Part shown: piece after piece, positions 45,493-57,701 of the stretch
How positions within the stretch are numbered: position 1 is the first letter of the stretch
How the letters are laid out: each line of letters begins with the position of its first letter
Source of the DNA: Erwinia sp. HDF1-3R
GTDB lineage: Bacteria; Pseudomonadota; Gammaproteobacteria; Enterobacterales; Enterobacteriaceae
DNA: 64,000 nt
Reading direction: 5' to 3'
NCBI RefSeq assembly: GCF_039621855.1
Contig: NZ_CP155071.1
Coordinates: forward strand, 1,302,001-1,366,000
Position numbers and translations under genes: made by a program
The notes under the pieces: generated by a model
The model's database searches: none
Seen by the model: the letters and a program-made list of their open reading frames with translations, nothing else
Told to the model about the DNA's origin: nothing

Positions 45493-46563
45493 ATGCGCGT
45501 TGCCGATTTTTCCTTTGAGTTGCCCGAGTCCCTGATTGCCCACTATCCGCAGGCCCAGCGCAGCGGATGTCGTCTGTTGACCCTGAATGGGGCTGACGGC
45601 ACGCTGACGCACGGGGTCTTCACCGATTTGCTGGATATGCTCAACCCCGGCGACCTGCTGGTGTTCAACAATACGCGGGTGATCCCCGCGCGCGTCTTTG
45701 GTCGCAAAGCCAGCGGCGGTAAAATTGAAGTGCTGGTCGAGCGTATGCTTGACGACCATCGCGTACTGGCGCATGTCCGCTCCTCTAAGGCACCTAAGCC
45801 AGGCGCTGAACTTCTGCTGGGTGATGACGAAAGTGTCAAAGCCACCATGGTCGCGCGGCACGATACGCTGTTTGAGCTGCGCTTTGAGGATGAGCGTGCG
45901 GTACTGGACATCCTGAATGCCGTGGGGCATATGCCGCTGCCGCCTTATATTGATCGCCCGGATGAAGACGCGGACCGCGAGCTTTATCAGACCGTATACA
46001 GTGAGCGTCCTGGTGCGGTAGCCGCGCCGACCGCTGGGTTGCATTTCGACCAGCCGCTGCTGGATGCGCTGCGTGAGAAAGGTATTGAAACCGCTTTTGT
46101 GACCCTGCACGTCGGCGCGGGTACCTTCCAGCCGGTGCGGGTAGAGAGCATTGAAGACCACATCATGCATGCCGAATATGCCGAGGTGCCACAGGAGGTG
46201 GTGGACGCGGTACTGGCCTGCAAGGCACGCGGCAACCGCGTGGTCGCGGTAGGCACAACCTCCGTTCGTTCTCTGGAGAGCGCGGCGAAGGCGGCACAGG
46301 GCCAGCTGATTGCACCCTTTTTCGATGACACGAAAATCTTTATCTATCCCGGCTACCATTACCAGGTTATTGACGCGCTGGTAACCAACTTCCATCTGCC
46401 TGAATCAACGCTGATTATGCTGGTCTCCGCCTTTGCCGGTTACCGCAATACCCTGCATGCCTATCAGCAGGCGGTTGCTGAACAGTACCGTTTCTTTAGC
46501 TACGGCGACGCCATGTTTATCACCCAAAATCCGCAGGCCGCAGATGAACAGGTGGGCGGTTAA
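45493..46563 (+). CDS. queA: tRNA preQ1(34) S-adenosylmethionine ribosyltransferase-isomerase
   Basis: Transfers and isomerises the ribose of S-adenosylmethionine onto preQ1 in tRNA to give epoxyqueuosine. 356 residues from ATG at 45493, as in E. coli; an ATG two codons earlier is possible. Invariant blocks: [67 protein letters not shown]. Operon queA-tgt-yajC-secD-secF conserved. Confidence 0.97.
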   Translation: MRVADFSFELPESLIAHYPQAQRSGCRLLTLNGADGTLTHGVFTDLLDMLNPGDLLVFNNTRVIPARVFGRKASGGKIEVLVERMLDDHRVLAHVRSSKAPKPGAELLLGDDESVKATMVARHDTLFELRFEDERAVLDILNAVGHMPLPPYIDRPDEDADRELYQTVYSERPGAVAAPTAGLHFDQPLLDALREKGIETAFVTLHVGAGTFQPVRVESIEDHIMHAEYAEVPQEVVDAVLACKARGNRVVAVGTTSVRSLESAAKAAQGQLIAPFFDDTKIFIYPGYHYQVIDALVTNFHLPESTLIMLVSAFAGYRNTLHAYQQAVAEQYRFFSYGDAMFITQNPQAADEQVGG

Positions 46564-46619
46564 CGCGCTCGCTTGTATCGCAGCTGCCTGGGTTGGTAGA
46601 ATGCGCTCCTTTTTACTGA

Positions 46620-47774
<1,155 letters not shown>

Positions 47775-47798
47775 TAATTAAACAAAGAGGGAAATTAA

Positions 47799-48131
47799 AT
47801 GAGTTTGTTCATATCTGACGCAGTGGCTGCCGCAGGCGCGCCGTCTCAGTCAAGTCCTTATTCACTGGTTATTATGCTGGTGGTATTTGGCCTGATCTTC
47901 TTTTTCATGATCCTGCGTCCGCAGCAGAAACGTGCGAAAGAACATAAAAAGCTGATGGATTCCATCTCTAAAGGTGACGAAGTGCTGACCACCGGTGGTC
48001 TGGTAGGTCGCGTAACCAAAGTGGCTGACACGGGCTACGTGGCCATCGCGCTGAACGAGACCACGGAAGTAGTGGTTAAACGTGATTTCGTGGCTGCCGT
48101 CCTGCCGAAAGGTACGATGAAAGCGCTTTAA
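47799..48131 (+). CDS. yajC: Sec translocon accessory protein YajC
   Basis: A 110-residue inner-membrane protein with one helix (YSLVIMLVVFGLIFFFMIL) then the conserved RPQQKRAKEHKKLMDSISKGDEVLTTGGLVG. Forms a complex with SecD and SecF that supports SecYEG-dependent export. GAGGGAAA ribosome site precedes the ATG. Confidence 0.97.
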   Translation: MSLFISDAVAAAGAPSQSSPYSLVIMLVVFGLIFFFMILRPQQKRAKEHKKLMDSISKGDEVLTTGGLVGRVTKVADTGYVAIALNETTEVVVKRDFVAAVLPKGTMKAL

Positions 48132-48158
48132 TTTTTTGTCTTCCCTAAGGGAAATGCC

Positions 48159-50006
48159 GTGTTAAACCGTTATCCTTTGTGGAAGTACATCATGCTGGTC
48201 GTCGTGCTTATCGTCGGCCTGCTGTATGCGCTTCCTAACCTTTATGGTGAGGATCCGGCTGTTCAGGTCACTGGTGCGCGCGGAAGCGCCGCCAGTGAGC
48301 AAACGCTGGTCCAGATCCAGAACGTATTAAAACAAGACAATATTCAGAGCAAATCCATCGCGCTGGAAAATGGCGCTATCCTGGCACGTTTTGCCAACGG
48401 TGATGCCCAGCTGCGCGCGCGTGATGCGATGATCAAGGTACTGGGCGAAGACTATGTCGTTGCGCTCAACCTGGCACCGGCGACGCCTGAATGGTTATCC
48501 CTGCTGGCTGCTGAACCGATGAAGCTCGGTCTGGATCTGCGCGGTGGCGTGCACTTCCTGATGGAAGTTGATATGGATACCGCCCTGGGCAAGCTCCAGG
48601 AGCAAAATATTGATAACCTCCGCAGCGACCTTCGCGATAAAAACATCCCCTACACCAACGTGCGCAAAACGGATAACTACGGTCTGGAAATCCGCTTCCG
48701 CGATGCTGCGGCGCGTGATGATGCCGTCAGCTATCTCTCTGGCCGCCATCGCGATCTGGTGATCAACAGCAGCGGCAGCAATGCGCTGCGCGCGGTCATG
48801 ACCGACGATCGTCTGCGTGAGGCTCGCGAATACGCCGTACAGCAAAACATTACCATCCTGCGTAACCGCGTTAACCAGCTCGGCGTGGCCGAACCGCTGG
48901 TGCAGCGTCAGGGCTCCGATCGTATCGTGGTCGAGCTGCCGGGTATTCAGGATACGGCGCGGGCGAAAGAGATTCTGGGCGCGACGGCGACGCTGGAATT
49001 CCGCCTGGTGAACACCTCTGTTGACCCTACCGCCGCCGCGAATGGCCGCGTACCGGGTGATTCTGAAGTCAAAAAAACCCGTGAAGGCGAGCCGGTAACG
49101 CTCTACAAGCGCGTGATTCTGACCGGCGATCATATTACCGATTCCACGTCCAGCCAGGATGAGTACAACCAGGCGCAGGTGAACATTTCACTGGATAGCG
49201 CGGGCGGTAACATCATGTCCAACTTCACCAAGGATAATATCGGTAAGCCGATGGCAACGCTGTTTGTTGAGTATAAAGACAGCGGTAAGAAAGATGCCAA
49301 CGGTCGGGCGATTCTGGCGAAGCAGGAAGAGGTCATTAACGTGGCGAATATCCAGTCCCGACTGGGTAACAGCTTCCGTATTACCGGTATCAGTAATCCT
49401 AACGAAGCCCGTCAGCTCTCGCTGCTGCTGCGTGCGGGTGCGCTGATTGCGCCTATTCAGATTGTTGAAGAGCGTACTATCGGTCCAACCATGGGCCAGC
49501 AGAACATCACTCAGGGTCTGGAAGCCTGCCTGTGGGGCCTGATCGCCTCTATCGTGTTTATGGTGGTTTACTACCGTAAATTCGGGGTGATTGCTACCAC
49601 GGCGCTGGTCGCTAACCTGGTGCTGATCGTGGGGATTATGTCCCTGCTGCCGGGCGCTACCCTTACCATGCCGGGCATCGCCGGGATCGTACTGACGCTG
49701 GCGGTTGCGGTGGATGCAAACGTACTGATCAATGAGCGTATTAAGGAAGAGCTGAAGAACGGTCGCTCCGTTCAGCAGGCGATTCATGAAGGCTACAGCG
49801 GTGCGTTCTCCAGTATTATCGACGCCAACGTGACGACGCTGATCACCGCGATTATCCTGTACGCGGTTGGTACGGGTTCGATTAAAGGCTTTGCTATCAC
49901 CACGGCAATCGGTGTGGTGACGTCTATGTTTACCGCCATTGTCGGTACCCGCGCCATCGTCAACCTGTTGTACGGCGGCAAACGCATCAACAAGCTGTCT
50001 ATCTGA
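48159..50006 (+). CDS. secD: Protein translocase subunit SecD
   Basis: RND-type membrane protein of 615 residues from GTG at 48159. First helix at the N-terminus, a large periplasmic P1 domain (about 30-440), and five C-terminal helices carrying the proton-path motif [29 protein letters not shown] begins the conserved core. With SecF it uses proton motive force to draw proteins through the translocon. Confidence 0.97.
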   Translation: MLNRYPLWKYIMLVVVLIVGLLYALPNLYGEDPAVQVTGARGSAASEQTLVQIQNVLKQDNIQSKSIALENGAILARFANGDAQLRARDAMIKVLGEDYVVALNLAPATPEWLSLLAAEPMKLGLDLRGGVHFLMEVDMDTALGKLQEQNIDNLRSDLRDKNIPYTNVRKTDNYGLEIRFRDAAARDDAVSYLSGRHRDLVINSSGSNALRAVMTDDRLREAREYAVQQNITILRNRVNQLGVAEPLVQRQGSDRIVVELPGIQDTARAKEILGATATLEFRLVNTSVDPTAAANGRVPGDSEVKKTREGEPVTLYKRVILTGDHITDSTSSQDEYNQAQVNISLDSAGGNIMSNFTKDNIGKPMATLFVEYKDSGKKDANGRAILAKQEEVINVANIQSRLGNSFRITGISNPNEARQLSLLLRAGALIAPIQIVEERTIGPTMGQQNITQGLEACLWGLIASIVFMVVYYRKFGVIATTALVANLVLIVGIMSLLPGATLTMPGIAGIVLTLAVAVDANVLINERIKEELKNGRSVQQAIHEGYSGAFSSIIDANVTTLITAIILYAVGTGSIKGFAITTAIGVVTSMFTAIVGTRAIVNLLYGGKRINKLSI

Positions 50007-50016
50007 GGAGTGCGTT

Positions 50017-50985
50017 GTGGCACAGGACTATAGCGTTGAACAACTGAACTACGGCCGTAAAGTCTATGACTTTATGCGCTGGGATAAACTGGCCTTTACC
50101 CTTTCCGGCCTGTTGCTGATCGCCTCTTTTGCAATAATGGGCGTGAAAGGGTTTAACTGGGGTCTGGATTTCACCGGTGGTACGGTGATTGAAATTACCC
50201 TGGAAAAACCAGCCGATCTCGACAGCCTGCGCGGTGCGCTTGAGAAGTCTGGCTTTGTGGACCCACAAATCCAGAACTTCGGCAGCAGCCGTGACGTCCT
50301 GGTCCGTCTCTCTCCTCATGAGGGGAATGCGGGCCAGGAGCTGGGTAACAAGGTGGTCACCACCATTAATCAGGCCAGCCAGCAGCAGGCTACCGTGAAG
50401 CGTATTGAGTTCGTCGGTCCCAGCGTGGGCAGCGATCTGGCGCAGACCGGCGGTATGGCACTGCTGGTGGCGCTGATCGCCATCCTTATCTACGTTGGTT
50501 TTCGCTTCGAATGGCGACTGGCGTTAGGGGCCGTACTGGCGCTGGCGCACGACGTGATCATTACTATGGGCGTGCTGTCTCTGTTCCATATTGAGATAGA
50601 TTTGACCATTATCGCGTCGCTGATGTCGGTTATCGGCTACTCGCTGAACGACAGTATCGTGGTATCGGACCGTATTCGTGAAAACTTCCGCAAAATTCGT
50701 CGCGGAACGCCTTACGAGATCTTCAACGTCTCGCTGACGCAGACGCTGAGCCGTACCATCATGACCTCTGCGACCACGCTGATGGTGGTGCTGATGCTGT
50801 TTATCTTTGGCGGTGCGCTGCTGGAAGGCTTCTCATTGACCATGCTGATTGGTGTGTCCATCGGGACCATCTCTTCAATCTATGTTGCCTCGGCCCTGGC
50901 GCTGAAGCTGGGAATGAAGCGTGAGCATATGCTTCAGCAGAAGGTTGAGAAAGAGGGTGCCGATCAACCTTCAATCATGCCGTAA
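50017..50985 (+). CDS. secF: Protein translocase subunit SecF
   Basis: A 322-residue partner of SecD from GTG at 50017 (GAGGAG upstream), 10 bp after secD. The frame is open 26 codons upstream inside secD and that start is rejected. Signature [30 protein letters not shown] and [20 protein letters not shown]; six membrane helices. Confidence 0.97.
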   Translation: MAQDYSVEQLNYGRKVYDFMRWDKLAFTLSGLLLIASFAIMGVKGFNWGLDFTGGTVIEITLEKPADLDSLRGALEKSGFVDPQIQNFGSSRDVLVRLSPHEGNAGQELGNKVVTTINQASQQQATVKRIEFVGPSVGSDLAQTGGMALLVALIAILIYVGFRFEWRLALGAVLALAHDVIITMGVLSLFHIEIDLTIIASLMSVIGYSLNDSIVVSDRIRENFRKIRRGTPYEIFNVSLTQTLSRTIMTSATTLMVVLMLFIFGGALLEGFSLTMLIGVSIGTISSIYVASALALKLGMKREHMLQQKVEKEGADQPSIMP

Positions 50986-51030
50986 GCGGGAGAATTGCCG
51001 TTCTCAAGTCTGAGCGGCAGTTGAAAAAAA

Positions 51031-51054
51031 CAACCCCACGCTAAGGTGGGGTTG
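51031..51054 (-). terminator. Terminator of yajI (minus strand)
   Basis: Stem CAACCCCAC / GTGGGGTTG with a 6-nt loop; on the minus strand it is followed by TTTTTTT. Confidence 0.75.
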
Positions 51055-51067
51055 ATTGACCGTCAGA

Positions 51068-51094
51068 AGCGCCGCTAATGCGGCGCTTTTTATT
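51068..51094 (+). terminator. Terminator of secF (plus strand)
   Basis: Stem AGCGCCGC / GCGGCGCT with a TAAT loop followed by TTTTATTT. It stands back to back with the minus-strand terminator. Confidence 0.8.
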
Positions 51095-51120
51095 TGGCTG
51101 GTGTGGAAGGCTGCCCGGAA

Positions 51121-51696
51121 TTATTGGGCGGGTGTTGCCAGCTGTTCGGAAGGAGCCAGCTGGATATCATGAATACGTACGTAGCCTAACTGCTCGGGTG
51201 ACACATTTTTCAGGCTTAGCGAAACGGCTGCATCACGTCTCGGCAACAGCGCGTCCGTCAGGTGAAGGGTCTGACTCTGACTGCTGGCCTCCAGTGGTTT
51301 ACCCGTTGCGCTATCTGTTTCACCCCATTCAACCTGCGCGCTCAACGCCGGAATTGGCTTATCTGACACCGCATGGATATGCAACATCACCCGCGTGCCG
51401 TCGGCTTCGCTTTGTAGCGAACCAAGCGACAGTCGAAGATCCCCCGCCTGACTTTGCAACACCACTGCCGTGTGGGTGGATGGCAATAGCCACGCACCCT
51501 GTGCGGCACCGCCGTTAAGGCTATTTTGCTGCTCCAACAGCGAGGCCTGAGCGGTAAGCTGCTGCATCTGATTGTTCAGCTTACCCACTTCATGGTGCAA
51601 TTTGTTCAGCTGCGGCTGCTGCGCGGGGGTGGCACAGCTGGCTAACAGCAGGGCTGCTGTTACCAGCAGAGGGGCTTTTACTCTGTCCTTTACCAT
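51121..51696 (-). CDS. yajI: DUF3251 lipoprotein YajI
   Basis: A 191-residue lipoprotein: lipobox LASC (Cys21), a short coiled coil (LNKLHHEVGKLNNQMQQLTAQ), then a beta-rich DUF3251 domain ending LGYVRIHDIQLAP, as in E. coli YajI (LGFVRIHDIQP). Function unknown. E. coli yajD and tsx, which separate secF from yajI there, are absent here. Confidence 0.88.
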   Translation of the reverse strand: MVKDRVKAPLLVTAALLLASCATPAQQPQLNKLHHEVGKLNNQMQQLTAQASLLEQQNSLNGGAAQGAWLLPSTHTAVVLQSQAGDLRLSLGSLQSEADGTRVMLHIHAVSDKPIPALSAQVEWGETDSATGKPLEASSQSQTLHLTDALLPRRDAAVSLSLKNVSPEQLGYVRIHDIQLAPSEQLATPAQ

Positions 51697-51722
51697 TCTG
51701 TTCCGGGCTCCTTGCAGCCAGC

Positions 51723-52163
51723 TTACTCAGGGATACGCAGCGTCTGTCCGGGATAGATCTTGTCCGGATGAGAGAGCATTGGCTTGTTCGCTTCAAATAT
51801 TTTGTTGTACTTGTTCGCGTCGCCATAGACCTGTTTAGATATGGCGCTCAGGGTATCGCCCGACTTAACGGTATAAAATTTCGCTTCTGTGGCAGGTTCA
51901 GCCACTTTCACGTTGTCATCAACTGCGGTAATGCCCGCTACGTTACCTGCTGCAACGAGGATTTTCTCTTTCAGTTCCTGAGAAATAGCGTCACCGCTGA
52001 TGCTGGCTTTGCCATCATTAACCTTCACATCGACCTTATCGCTGCCCGGCAGGCCCAGTTTGTTGATATAGTCGTGCAGCTTTTTACTCTGGTCCTCACC
52101 GGTGCCTGAAACGGAATCCCACAGTTTTTCACCCGCTTCTTTTACAAAGTTGAAAAGTCCCAT
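51723..52163 (-). CDS. kbp: BON-LysM potassium-binding protein Kbp
   Basis: A 146-residue cytoplasmic protein collinear with E. coli Kbp (YgaU, 149). N-terminal [18 protein letters not shown], a BON domain (about 25-90) and a LysM domain [20 protein letters not shown] to the C-terminus. E. coli Kbp binds K+ and helps cells grow at high external potassium. In E. coli the gene is elsewhere; here it sits between yajI and nrdR on the minus strand, 26 bp before yajI. Confidence 0.92.
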   Translation of the reverse strand: MGLFNFVKEAGEKLWDSVSGTGEDQSKKLHDYINKLGLPGSDKVDVKVNDGKASISGDAISQELKEKILVAAGNVAGITAVDDNVKVAEPATEAKFYTVKSGDTLSAISKQVYGDANKYNKIFEANKPMLSHPDKIYPGQTLRIPE

Positions 52164-52371
52164 ATATCCTCCGGTTAATTGTTGCTCACTGAATGATTTA
52201 TTTCACGTCAGGGGATAATTATAGCGGGAAAAACGGGAGCTGCTTTCAGGGGAGGTCTGAAAGAGGCCTGAAGGCTAAGGGATAATCGCGGTCAAAAGGT
52301 CGGTACGTTATTTTGTTCACTTTGACTTCGCGCTACACTGTATGTCTATTTCCAGACTATCAGGAAGCATC

Positions 52372-52821
52372 ATGCACTGCCCGTTCTGTTCTGCTGTGGA
52401 TACCAAAGTGATCGACTCCCGCCTGGTGGGGGAGGGAACCTCAGTGCGTCGACGTCGTCAATGCCTGGTGTGCCATGAGCGGTTTACTACCTTTGAGGTG
52501 GCCGAGCTGGTAATGCCGCGGGTGGTGAAAAGCAATGATATTCGCGAGCCGTTTAATGAAGATAAGCTCAGCAGCGGTATCATGAAAGCGCTGGAGAAAC
52601 GCCCGGTTAACTCCGATGACGTGGAAAACGCCGTCAGCCATATCAAAAGCCAGCTGCGCTCGACCGGTGAGCGTGAGGTGCCCAGTAAAATGATCGGTAA
52701 CCTGGTCATGGACGAACTGAAGAAGCTGGATAAAGTGGCCTACATTCGCTTTGCTTCGGTTTATCGCAGTTTCGAAGATATTCGCGAATTTGGCGAAGAG
52801 ATTGCCCGCTTACAGGACTAA
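52372..52821 (+). CDS. nrdR: Transcriptional repressor NrdR
   Basis: A 149-residue ribonucleotide-reductase repressor from ATG at 52372 with AGGAAG upstream (frame opens at 52342). Zinc ribbon CPFC...[12 protein letters not shown], then an ATP-cone that senses ATP/dATP ([24 protein letters not shown]). Binds NrdR boxes at nrd promoters. ribD follows after 3 bp. Confidence 0.97.
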   Translation: MHCPFCSAVDTKVIDSRLVGEGTSVRRRRQCLVCHERFTTFEVAELVMPRVVKSNDIREPFNEDKLSSGIMKALEKRPVNSDDVENAVSHIKSQLRSTGEREVPSKMIGNLVMDELKKLDKVAYIRFASVYRSFEDIREFGEEIARLQD

Positions 52822-52824
52822 CTC

Positions 52825-53934
52825 ATGCGTGATGAAATCTATATGGCGCGCGCCCTGGAGCTGGCCAGCCGGGGACGCTTCACCACGACGCCCAATCCTA
52901 ACGTAGGCTGCGTTATTGTACGTGCAGGCCAGGTGGTAGGGGAAGGCTATCACTACCGTGCGGGTGAGCCGCACGCCGAAGTTCACGCATTACGCATGGC
53001 GGGTGACAAAGCGCGCGGGGCGACGGCTTACGTCACCCTGGAGCCCTGTAGCCACCATGGGCGAACGCCGCCCTGCTGCGATGCACTGATTGCCGCGGGT
53101 GTCAGCCGCGTGGTGGTAGCGATGCAGGACCCTAACCCGGAAGTGGCGGGGCGCGGACTTTACAGGCTCAGGCAGGCAGGTATTGAGGTCAGCCACGGGC
53201 TGATGATGCAGGAAGCGGAAGCGCTAAACCGCGGATTTCTGAAACGGATGCGTACCGGCTTCCCCTGGGTGCAGCTTAAAATGGGCGCGTCGGTGGATGG
53301 CAGAACGGCGATGGCCAACGGCGAAAGCCAGTGGATTACCTCACCGGAAGCCCGGCGCGACGTGCAGCGGCTGCGCGCGCAAAGTTCCGCTATTCTCAGC
53401 AGCAGTGCAACGGTGCTGGCGGATAATCCCTCCCTGAATGTACGCTGGGACGAACTGTCCGGCGAGAGTCAGGCGCTGTTCCCGGAAACGGATCTGCGGC
53501 AGCCGATACGCGTGATCGTCGACAGTAAGAATCGCGTCACGCCCGAGCACCGCCTGATTAATCAGCCCGGTGCCACCTGGCTGGTGCGCGAGCAGGCTGA
53601 TACGCAGCGCTGGCCCGCAAATGTAGAACAATTTACCCTGCCGCTGCATCGTAACCAGACGGATTTAGTGTCGCTGCTGCTGCTGTTAGGCCGCCGTCAG
53701 ATCAACAGCGTCTGGGTGGAAGCGGGTGCGGGCCTTGCCGGCGCGCTGCTTAGCGCGGGCGTGGTTGATGAGCTTATTATTTATCTTGCGCCCAGGCTGC
53801 TGGGCGATGCCGCCCGTGGTCTGTGCCATTTGCCCGGCATCGCACATCTTGCTGAAGCGCCAGCGTTCTCATTCAGCGATATTCGTCAGGTCGGGCCTGA
53901 TTTACGTCTTACGCTCACGCCGACTGCATCTTAG
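52825..53934 (+). CDS. ribD: Bifunctional riboflavin deaminase/reductase RibD
   Basis: Catalyses the second and third steps of riboflavin synthesis. 369 residues. N-terminal deaminase with zinc site HAE (GEPHAEVHA) and EPCSHHGRTPPCC. C-terminal reductase from about 145 with LKMGASVDGRTAMANGES and VWVEAGAGLAGALL. No FMN riboswitch is visible upstream, as in E. coli. Confidence 0.97.
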   Translation: MRDEIYMARALELASRGRFTTTPNPNVGCVIVRAGQVVGEGYHYRAGEPHAEVHALRMAGDKARGATAYVTLEPCSHHGRTPPCCDALIAAGVSRVVVAMQDPNPEVAGRGLYRLRQAGIEVSHGLMMQEAEALNRGFLKRMRTGFPWVQLKMGASVDGRTAMANGESQWITSPEARRDVQRLRAQSSAILSSSATVLADNPSLNVRWDELSGESQALFPETDLRQPIRVIVDSKNRVTPEHRLINQPGATWLVREQADTQRWPANVEQFTLPLHRNQTDLVSLLLLLGRRQINSVWVEAGAGLAGALLSAGVVDELIIYLAPRLLGDAARGLCHLPGIAHLAEAPAFSFSDIRQVGPDLRLTLTPTAS

Positions 53935-54049
53935 TTAGCATTATTGATGATGCGACCCGCCGTCTGCGCGAAAGCGGAAGCAGACCGGTGAAGAGTGTGA
54001 TAGAATCCGCCCCCCTGCGGGGCCTCAACAGAACCCTTAAAGGAAGATT

Positions 54050-54520
54050 ATGAACGTAATTGAAGCTGCTGTTGCTACTCCTGACGCGCGCGTGGCGATT
54101 GTTATCGCGCGTTTCAACAACTTTATCAACGACAGCCTGCTAAGCGGTGCCCTCGATGCGCTGAAGCGTATTGGCCAGGTCAAAGATGAAAACATCACCG
54201 TGGTCTGGGTGCCGGGCGCCTATGAAATGCCGATGACCGCGCGCGCGCTGGCCAATGCCGGCAAGCATGATGCCGTGGTCGCCCTGGGAACGGTTATTCG
54301 TGGTGGCACTGCCCACTTTGAATACGTCGCGGGTGAAGCCAGCTCTGGCCTGGCCAGTGTGGCAATGAACAGTGATATTCCGGTTGCTTTCGGCGTCCTG
54401 ACGACTGAAAACATCGAGCAGGCCATTGAGCGCGCCGGAACAAAAGCGGGTAATAAAGGGGCGGAAGCTGCCCTGACCGCACTTGAAATGATTAACGTAT
54501 TGAAAGCCATCAAAGCCTGA
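54050..54520 (+). CDS. ribE: 6,7-dimethyl-8-ribityllumazine synthase
   Basis: Penultimate step of riboflavin synthesis; forms icosahedral shells. 156 residues, as in E. coli RibE (RibH). Motifs [41 protein letters not shown] and [11 protein letters not shown]. nusB follows by 16 bp. Confidence 0.97.
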   Translation: MNVIEAAVATPDARVAIVIARFNNFINDSLLSGALDALKRIGQVKDENITVVWVPGAYEMPMTARALANAGKHDAVVALGTVIRGGTAHFEYVAGEASSGLASVAMNSDIPVAFGVLTTENIEQAIERAGTKAGNKGAEAALTALEMINVLKAIKA

Positions 54521-54536
54521 TTTAAAGGGGAATTTC

Positions 54537-54956
54537 GTGAAACCTGCTGCTCGTCGCCGCGCCCGTGAATGTGCTGTCCAGGCGCTTTACTCCTGGCAGT
54601 TGTCTAAGAACGACATCTCTGATGTCGAATACCAGTTTCTGGCGGAGCAAGACGTCAAGGACGTTGATATCAGCTATTTCCGCGAGCTGCTGACCGGGGT
54701 TGCGACCAACAGCGCGTATCTCGATGGCCTGATGAAGCCCTGGCTGTCTCGTCAGTTGGAAGAGCTGGGTCAGGTTGAGAAAGCGATTTTGCGGATCTCA
54801 TTGTATGAGCTGAGCAAACGCGCCGACGTTCCCTACAAAGTGGCCATCAACGAGGGGATCGAGCTGGCGAAAATATTTGGCGCCGAAGACAGCCACAAAT
54901 TTGTCAACGGCGTGCTGGATAAAGCCGCTCCCACTATCCGCCCCAATAAGAAGTAA
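54537..54956 (+). CDS. nusB: Transcription antitermination factor NusB
   Basis: A 139-residue all-helical RNA-binding protein from GTG at 54537 (AAAGGGG upstream). [20 protein letters not shown] at the start and [26 protein letters not shown] at the end match E. coli. With NusE (S10) it binds BoxA in rRNA leaders to support antitermination. Confidence 0.97.
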   Translation: MKPAARRRARECAVQALYSWQLSKNDISDVEYQFLAEQDVKDVDISYFRELLTGVATNSAYLDGLMKPWLSRQLEELGQVEKAILRISLYELSKRADVPYKVAINEGIELAKIFGAEDSHKFVNGVLDKAAPTIRPNKK

Positions 54957-54963
54957 TCCTCCC

Positions 54964-54992
54964 AGGCCGGTTTACCGGCCTTCTTCTTTTTT
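54964..54992 (+). terminator. Terminator between nusB and thiL
   Basis: Stem AGGCCGG / CCGGCCT with a TTTA loop followed by TCTTCTTTTTT. thiL may be partly read through or have its own promoter. Confidence 0.75.
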
Positions 54993-55010
54993 AACCCCGG
55001 AACGCAGCGT

Positions 55011-55988
55011 ATGGCATGTGGCGAATTCGAACTTATCACACGTTATTTTGATCGTGTGACCAGCTCCCGTCGCGATGTGGAAAAAGGCATTGGCGATGAC
55101 TGCGCATTACTGACCCTCCCCGAAAAGCAAACCCTGGCTATCAGCACCGATACGCTGGTGGAAGGCGTGCATTTCCTTCGTGATATTCATCCTGCCGATC
55201 TGGGCTATAAGGCCCTGGCGGTTAATCTGAGCGATCTGGCTGCCATGGGTGCTGACCCCGCCTGGCTGACGCTGGCGCTGACGCTGCCGGAAGTGAATGA
55301 ACCCTGGCTTAAAGCGTTCAGCGACAGCCTGTTTGAGCTGCTGGACTACTACAATATGCAGCTCATCGGTGGCGATACCACGCGCGGACCGCTGAGCCTG
55401 ACGCTGGGCATTCACGGCCTGGTGCCGCAGGGCAGGGCGTTGAAACGGTCGGGCGCACGGCCCGGCGACTGGATCTTTGTCACCGGTACGCTGGGCGACA
55501 GCGCCGCGGGTCTGGCGCTGCTCCAGCACCGGGTGAAGATTGGCGACCCGGTCGCCCATGAGGCGCTGATCAAGCGTCATCTGCGTCCGATGCCGCGTAT
55601 CCTGCAGGGGCAGGCGCTGCGTAATCTTGCCAGCGCTGCCATCGATCTCTCTGACGGCCTGATCTCCGACGTGCAGCACATTCTGAAAGCCAGCGGCTGC
55701 GGCGCCCGACTTAATCTGGATGCGCTACCGCTGTCGGAGGTGATGAAGCAGAATATTGACCCCGGGCAGGCCCTGCGCTGGGCGCTGGGCGGCGGAGAGG
55801 ATTATGAACTCTGCTTTACCGTGCCTGAGATTAATCGCGGTGCGCTGGATGTTGCCCTCAGTCATTATGGCGTTCCCGTTACCTGCATCGGACAGATTGC
55901 GCCGCTCTCAGAAGGGCTGGTCCTGCTGCAAAACGGCAAACCGGTAGAGAGTCACTGGAAAGGATTTGACCATTTTGATCGCGGATAA
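55011..55988 (+). CDS. thiL: Thiamine-monophosphate kinase
   Basis: Phosphorylates thiamine monophosphate to the active diphosphate. 325 residues of the PurM-like ATP-binding fold: [45 protein letters not shown], and [12 protein letters not shown]. The end overlaps pgpA by 23 bp, as in E. coli. Confidence 0.96.
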   Translation: MACGEFELITRYFDRVTSSRRDVEKGIGDDCALLTLPEKQTLAISTDTLVEGVHFLRDIHPADLGYKALAVNLSDLAAMGADPAWLTLALTLPEVNEPWLKAFSDSLFELLDYYNMQLIGGDTTRGPLSLTLGIHGLVPQGRALKRSGARPGDWIFVTGTLGDSAAGLALLQHRVKIGDPVAHEALIKRHLRPMPRILQGQALRNLASAAIDLSDGLISDVQHILKASGCGARLNLDALPLSEVMKQNIDPGQALRWALGGGEDYELCFTVPEINRGALDVALSHYGVPVTCIGQIAPLSEGLVLLQNGKPVESHWKGFDHFDRG

Positions 55989-56472
55989 ATACGCGGCCAA
56001 AGGCCGTTTGAAAATGAGTAACCCCTGGCATCTGCTGGCAACGGGCTTCGGTAGCGGGCTTAGCCCCTACGTACCCGGCACGGTTGGCTCTGTTGCCGCA
56101 CTGCCCTTCTGGTATTTGATGACCTTTTTGCCGCCGGATATCTACTCGCTGGTAGTGATGTTCGGTATCTGTATTGGCGTTTACCTCTGCCACCGCACGG
56201 CGAAAGATATGGGCGTGCACGATCACGGCAGCATCGTCTGGGATGAGTTTATCGGTATGTGGATAACGCTGATGGCGATTCCGGTGAACAGCTGGCAGTG
56301 GGTGCTGGCAGGCTTCATTATTTTCCGCATTCTGGATATGTGGAAGCCCTGGCCGATACGCTGGTTTGACCGCAACGTGCAGGGCGGTATGGGCATTATG
56401 GTAGATGATATTGTTGCCGGGATTATTTCGGCGGGGATCCTTTACTATGCCGGGCATTATCTGGCGCTGTAG
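55966..56472 (+). CDS. pgpA: Phosphatidylglycerophosphatase A
   Basis: Inner-membrane enzyme that dephosphorylates phosphatidylglycerophosphate. 168 residues from a TTG start at 55966 with AAAGGA right upstream, inside the thiL end. Conserved [41 protein letters not shown] and [16 protein letters not shown]. coli PgpA has the same kind of overlap. Confidence 0.95.
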   Translation: MTILIADKYAAKGRLKMSNPWHLLATGFGSGLSPYVPGTVGSVAALPFWYLMTFLPPDIYSLVVMFGICIGVYLCHRTAKDMGVHDHGSIVWDEFIGMWITLMAIPVNSWQWVLAGFIIFRILDMWKPWPIRWFDRNVQGGMGIMVDDIVAGIISAGILYYAGHYLAL

Positions 56473-56548
56473 CCGTTAGGGTGAGCGGCCGTACACAAGC
56501 CAGCTTACACGACCGATCACGCTGTCTGGCACCAGATAGCGTAAGAAT

Positions 56549-56584
56549 AAAAAAGCCTGACATTATCTAACGTCAGGCTTTTTC
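56549..56584. terminator. Bidirectional terminator between pgpA and yajO
   Basis: Long stem AAGCCTGACGTTA-like: AAGCCTGAC / GTCAGGCTT with A-run before and T-run after, between convergent genes. Confidence 0.88.
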
Positions 56585-56634
56585 GTCTACTGTGCGGCAG
56601 GCTTATTCGTCCGGGTTTTCAGCACGCCCTGAGA

Positions 56635-57609
56635 TTATTCAAACCCTACGAGATTATGCGGCTGATAGGCGCTCTCTAACTCGGCGATATCGGAAGGCGT
56701 TAGCGCAACGTCAACGGCCTTAACCAGATCGCTTAATTGCTCCGCCCGCGATGCGCCGATAATAGGTGCGGTAACGGCGGGTTTAGCCAGCATCCATGCC
56801 AGCGCGATCTGCGCCCGGCTGACGCCTTTATCTTCGGCAAGCGCGGCGACGCGCTGCGCAATCGCGCCGTCGTTCTCTTCGGTTTTATCATACAGGGTGC
56901 TGCCATATTCGTCCGATACCGAGCGCGCAGTGGCTTCACCCCACGGCCGGGTCAGGCGTCCACGCGCCAGCGGGCTCCACGGCAGCACAGCAATACCTTC
57001 AGCCTGACAGAGCGGATGCATTTCGCGTTCTTCCTCACGCTGGATCAGGTTGTACTGGTCCTGCATGCTGACAAAGCGCGTCCAGCCGTGAAGGTCAGCC
57101 GTGTACAACGCTTTCGCGAATTGCCAGGCGTACATGGATGACGCGCCAATATAGCGGGCTTTGCCTGACTTCACGACGTCGTGAAGCGCTTCCAGCGTCT
57201 CTTCCAGCGGCGTTTCGTAGTCCCAGCGATGGATTTGCAGCAGGTCAACGTGATCCATGCCAAGGCGACCCAGGCTGTCATCAATGGATTGCAGAATATT
57301 TTTGCGGGACAGGCCGCCTGAGAGATTGCTCATCGGGAAGTAGACTTTGGTCGCCACCACGATGTCGTCACGGTGGGCGTACTCTTTCAGCGCGCGGCCC
57401 ACAATCTCCTCGCTGCTGCCGTCGGAATAGCTGTTCGCGGTATCGAAAAAGTTGATCCCCGCGTCCAGCGCCTGCTTGATCAGCGGCCTGCTGCTCTCTT
57501 CTGGCAGAGTCCAGGCGTGGCGGCCACGATCAGGTTCACCATAGGTCATACAGCCCAGGCAGAGGCGGGAAACGGTCAGGTCGGTGCTGCCTAATTGAAT
57601 AGTCTTCAT
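56635..57609 (-). CDS. yajO: Aldo-keto reductase YajO
   Basis: A 324-residue NADPH-dependent aldo-keto reductase, same length as E. coli YajO. TIM-barrel motifs CLGCMTYGEPDRG, FFDTANSYSDGSSEE (Asp and Tyr of the tetrad), LLQIHRWD and APIIGASRAEQL. Linked in E. coli to reductive steps in sugar or thiamin-precursor metabolism without firm assignment. It ends the conserved run before dxs. Confidence 0.95.
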   Translation of the reverse strand: MKTIQLGSTDLTVSRLCLGCMTYGEPDRGRHAWTLPEESSRPLIKQALDAGINFFDTANSYSDGSSEEIVGRALKEYAHRDDIVVATKVYFPMSNLSGGLSRKNILQSIDDSLGRLGMDHVDLLQIHRWDYETPLEETLEALHDVVKSGKARYIGASSMYAWQFAKALYTADLHGWTRFVSMQDQYNLIQREEEREMHPLCQAEGIAVLPWSPLARGRLTRPWGEATARSVSDEYGSTLYDKTEENDGAIAQRVAALAEDKGVSRAQIALAWMLAKPAVTAPIIGASRAEQLSDLVKAVDVALTPSDIAELESAYQPHNLVGFE

Positions 57610-57670
57610 TCGTGCTCCTGCATAGCGGAAATGGCGGGTAGCCGTTTATTCCGTTAAGCATAGCAGTTCA

Positions 57671-57694
57671 GATGCTCCCCGGATGGGGAGCATC
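57671..57694 (-). terminator. Hairpin after dxs
   Basis: Perfect 10-bp stem GATGCTCCCC / GGGGAGCATC with a GGAT loop, 8 bp past the dxs stop; no T-run. Confidence 0.55.
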
Positions 57695-57701
57695 GTGCGG
57701 T

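Noticed and set aside
45454..46395. 313-codon minus-strand ORF in queA
   Set aside because: Antisense shadow of the highly conserved queA.
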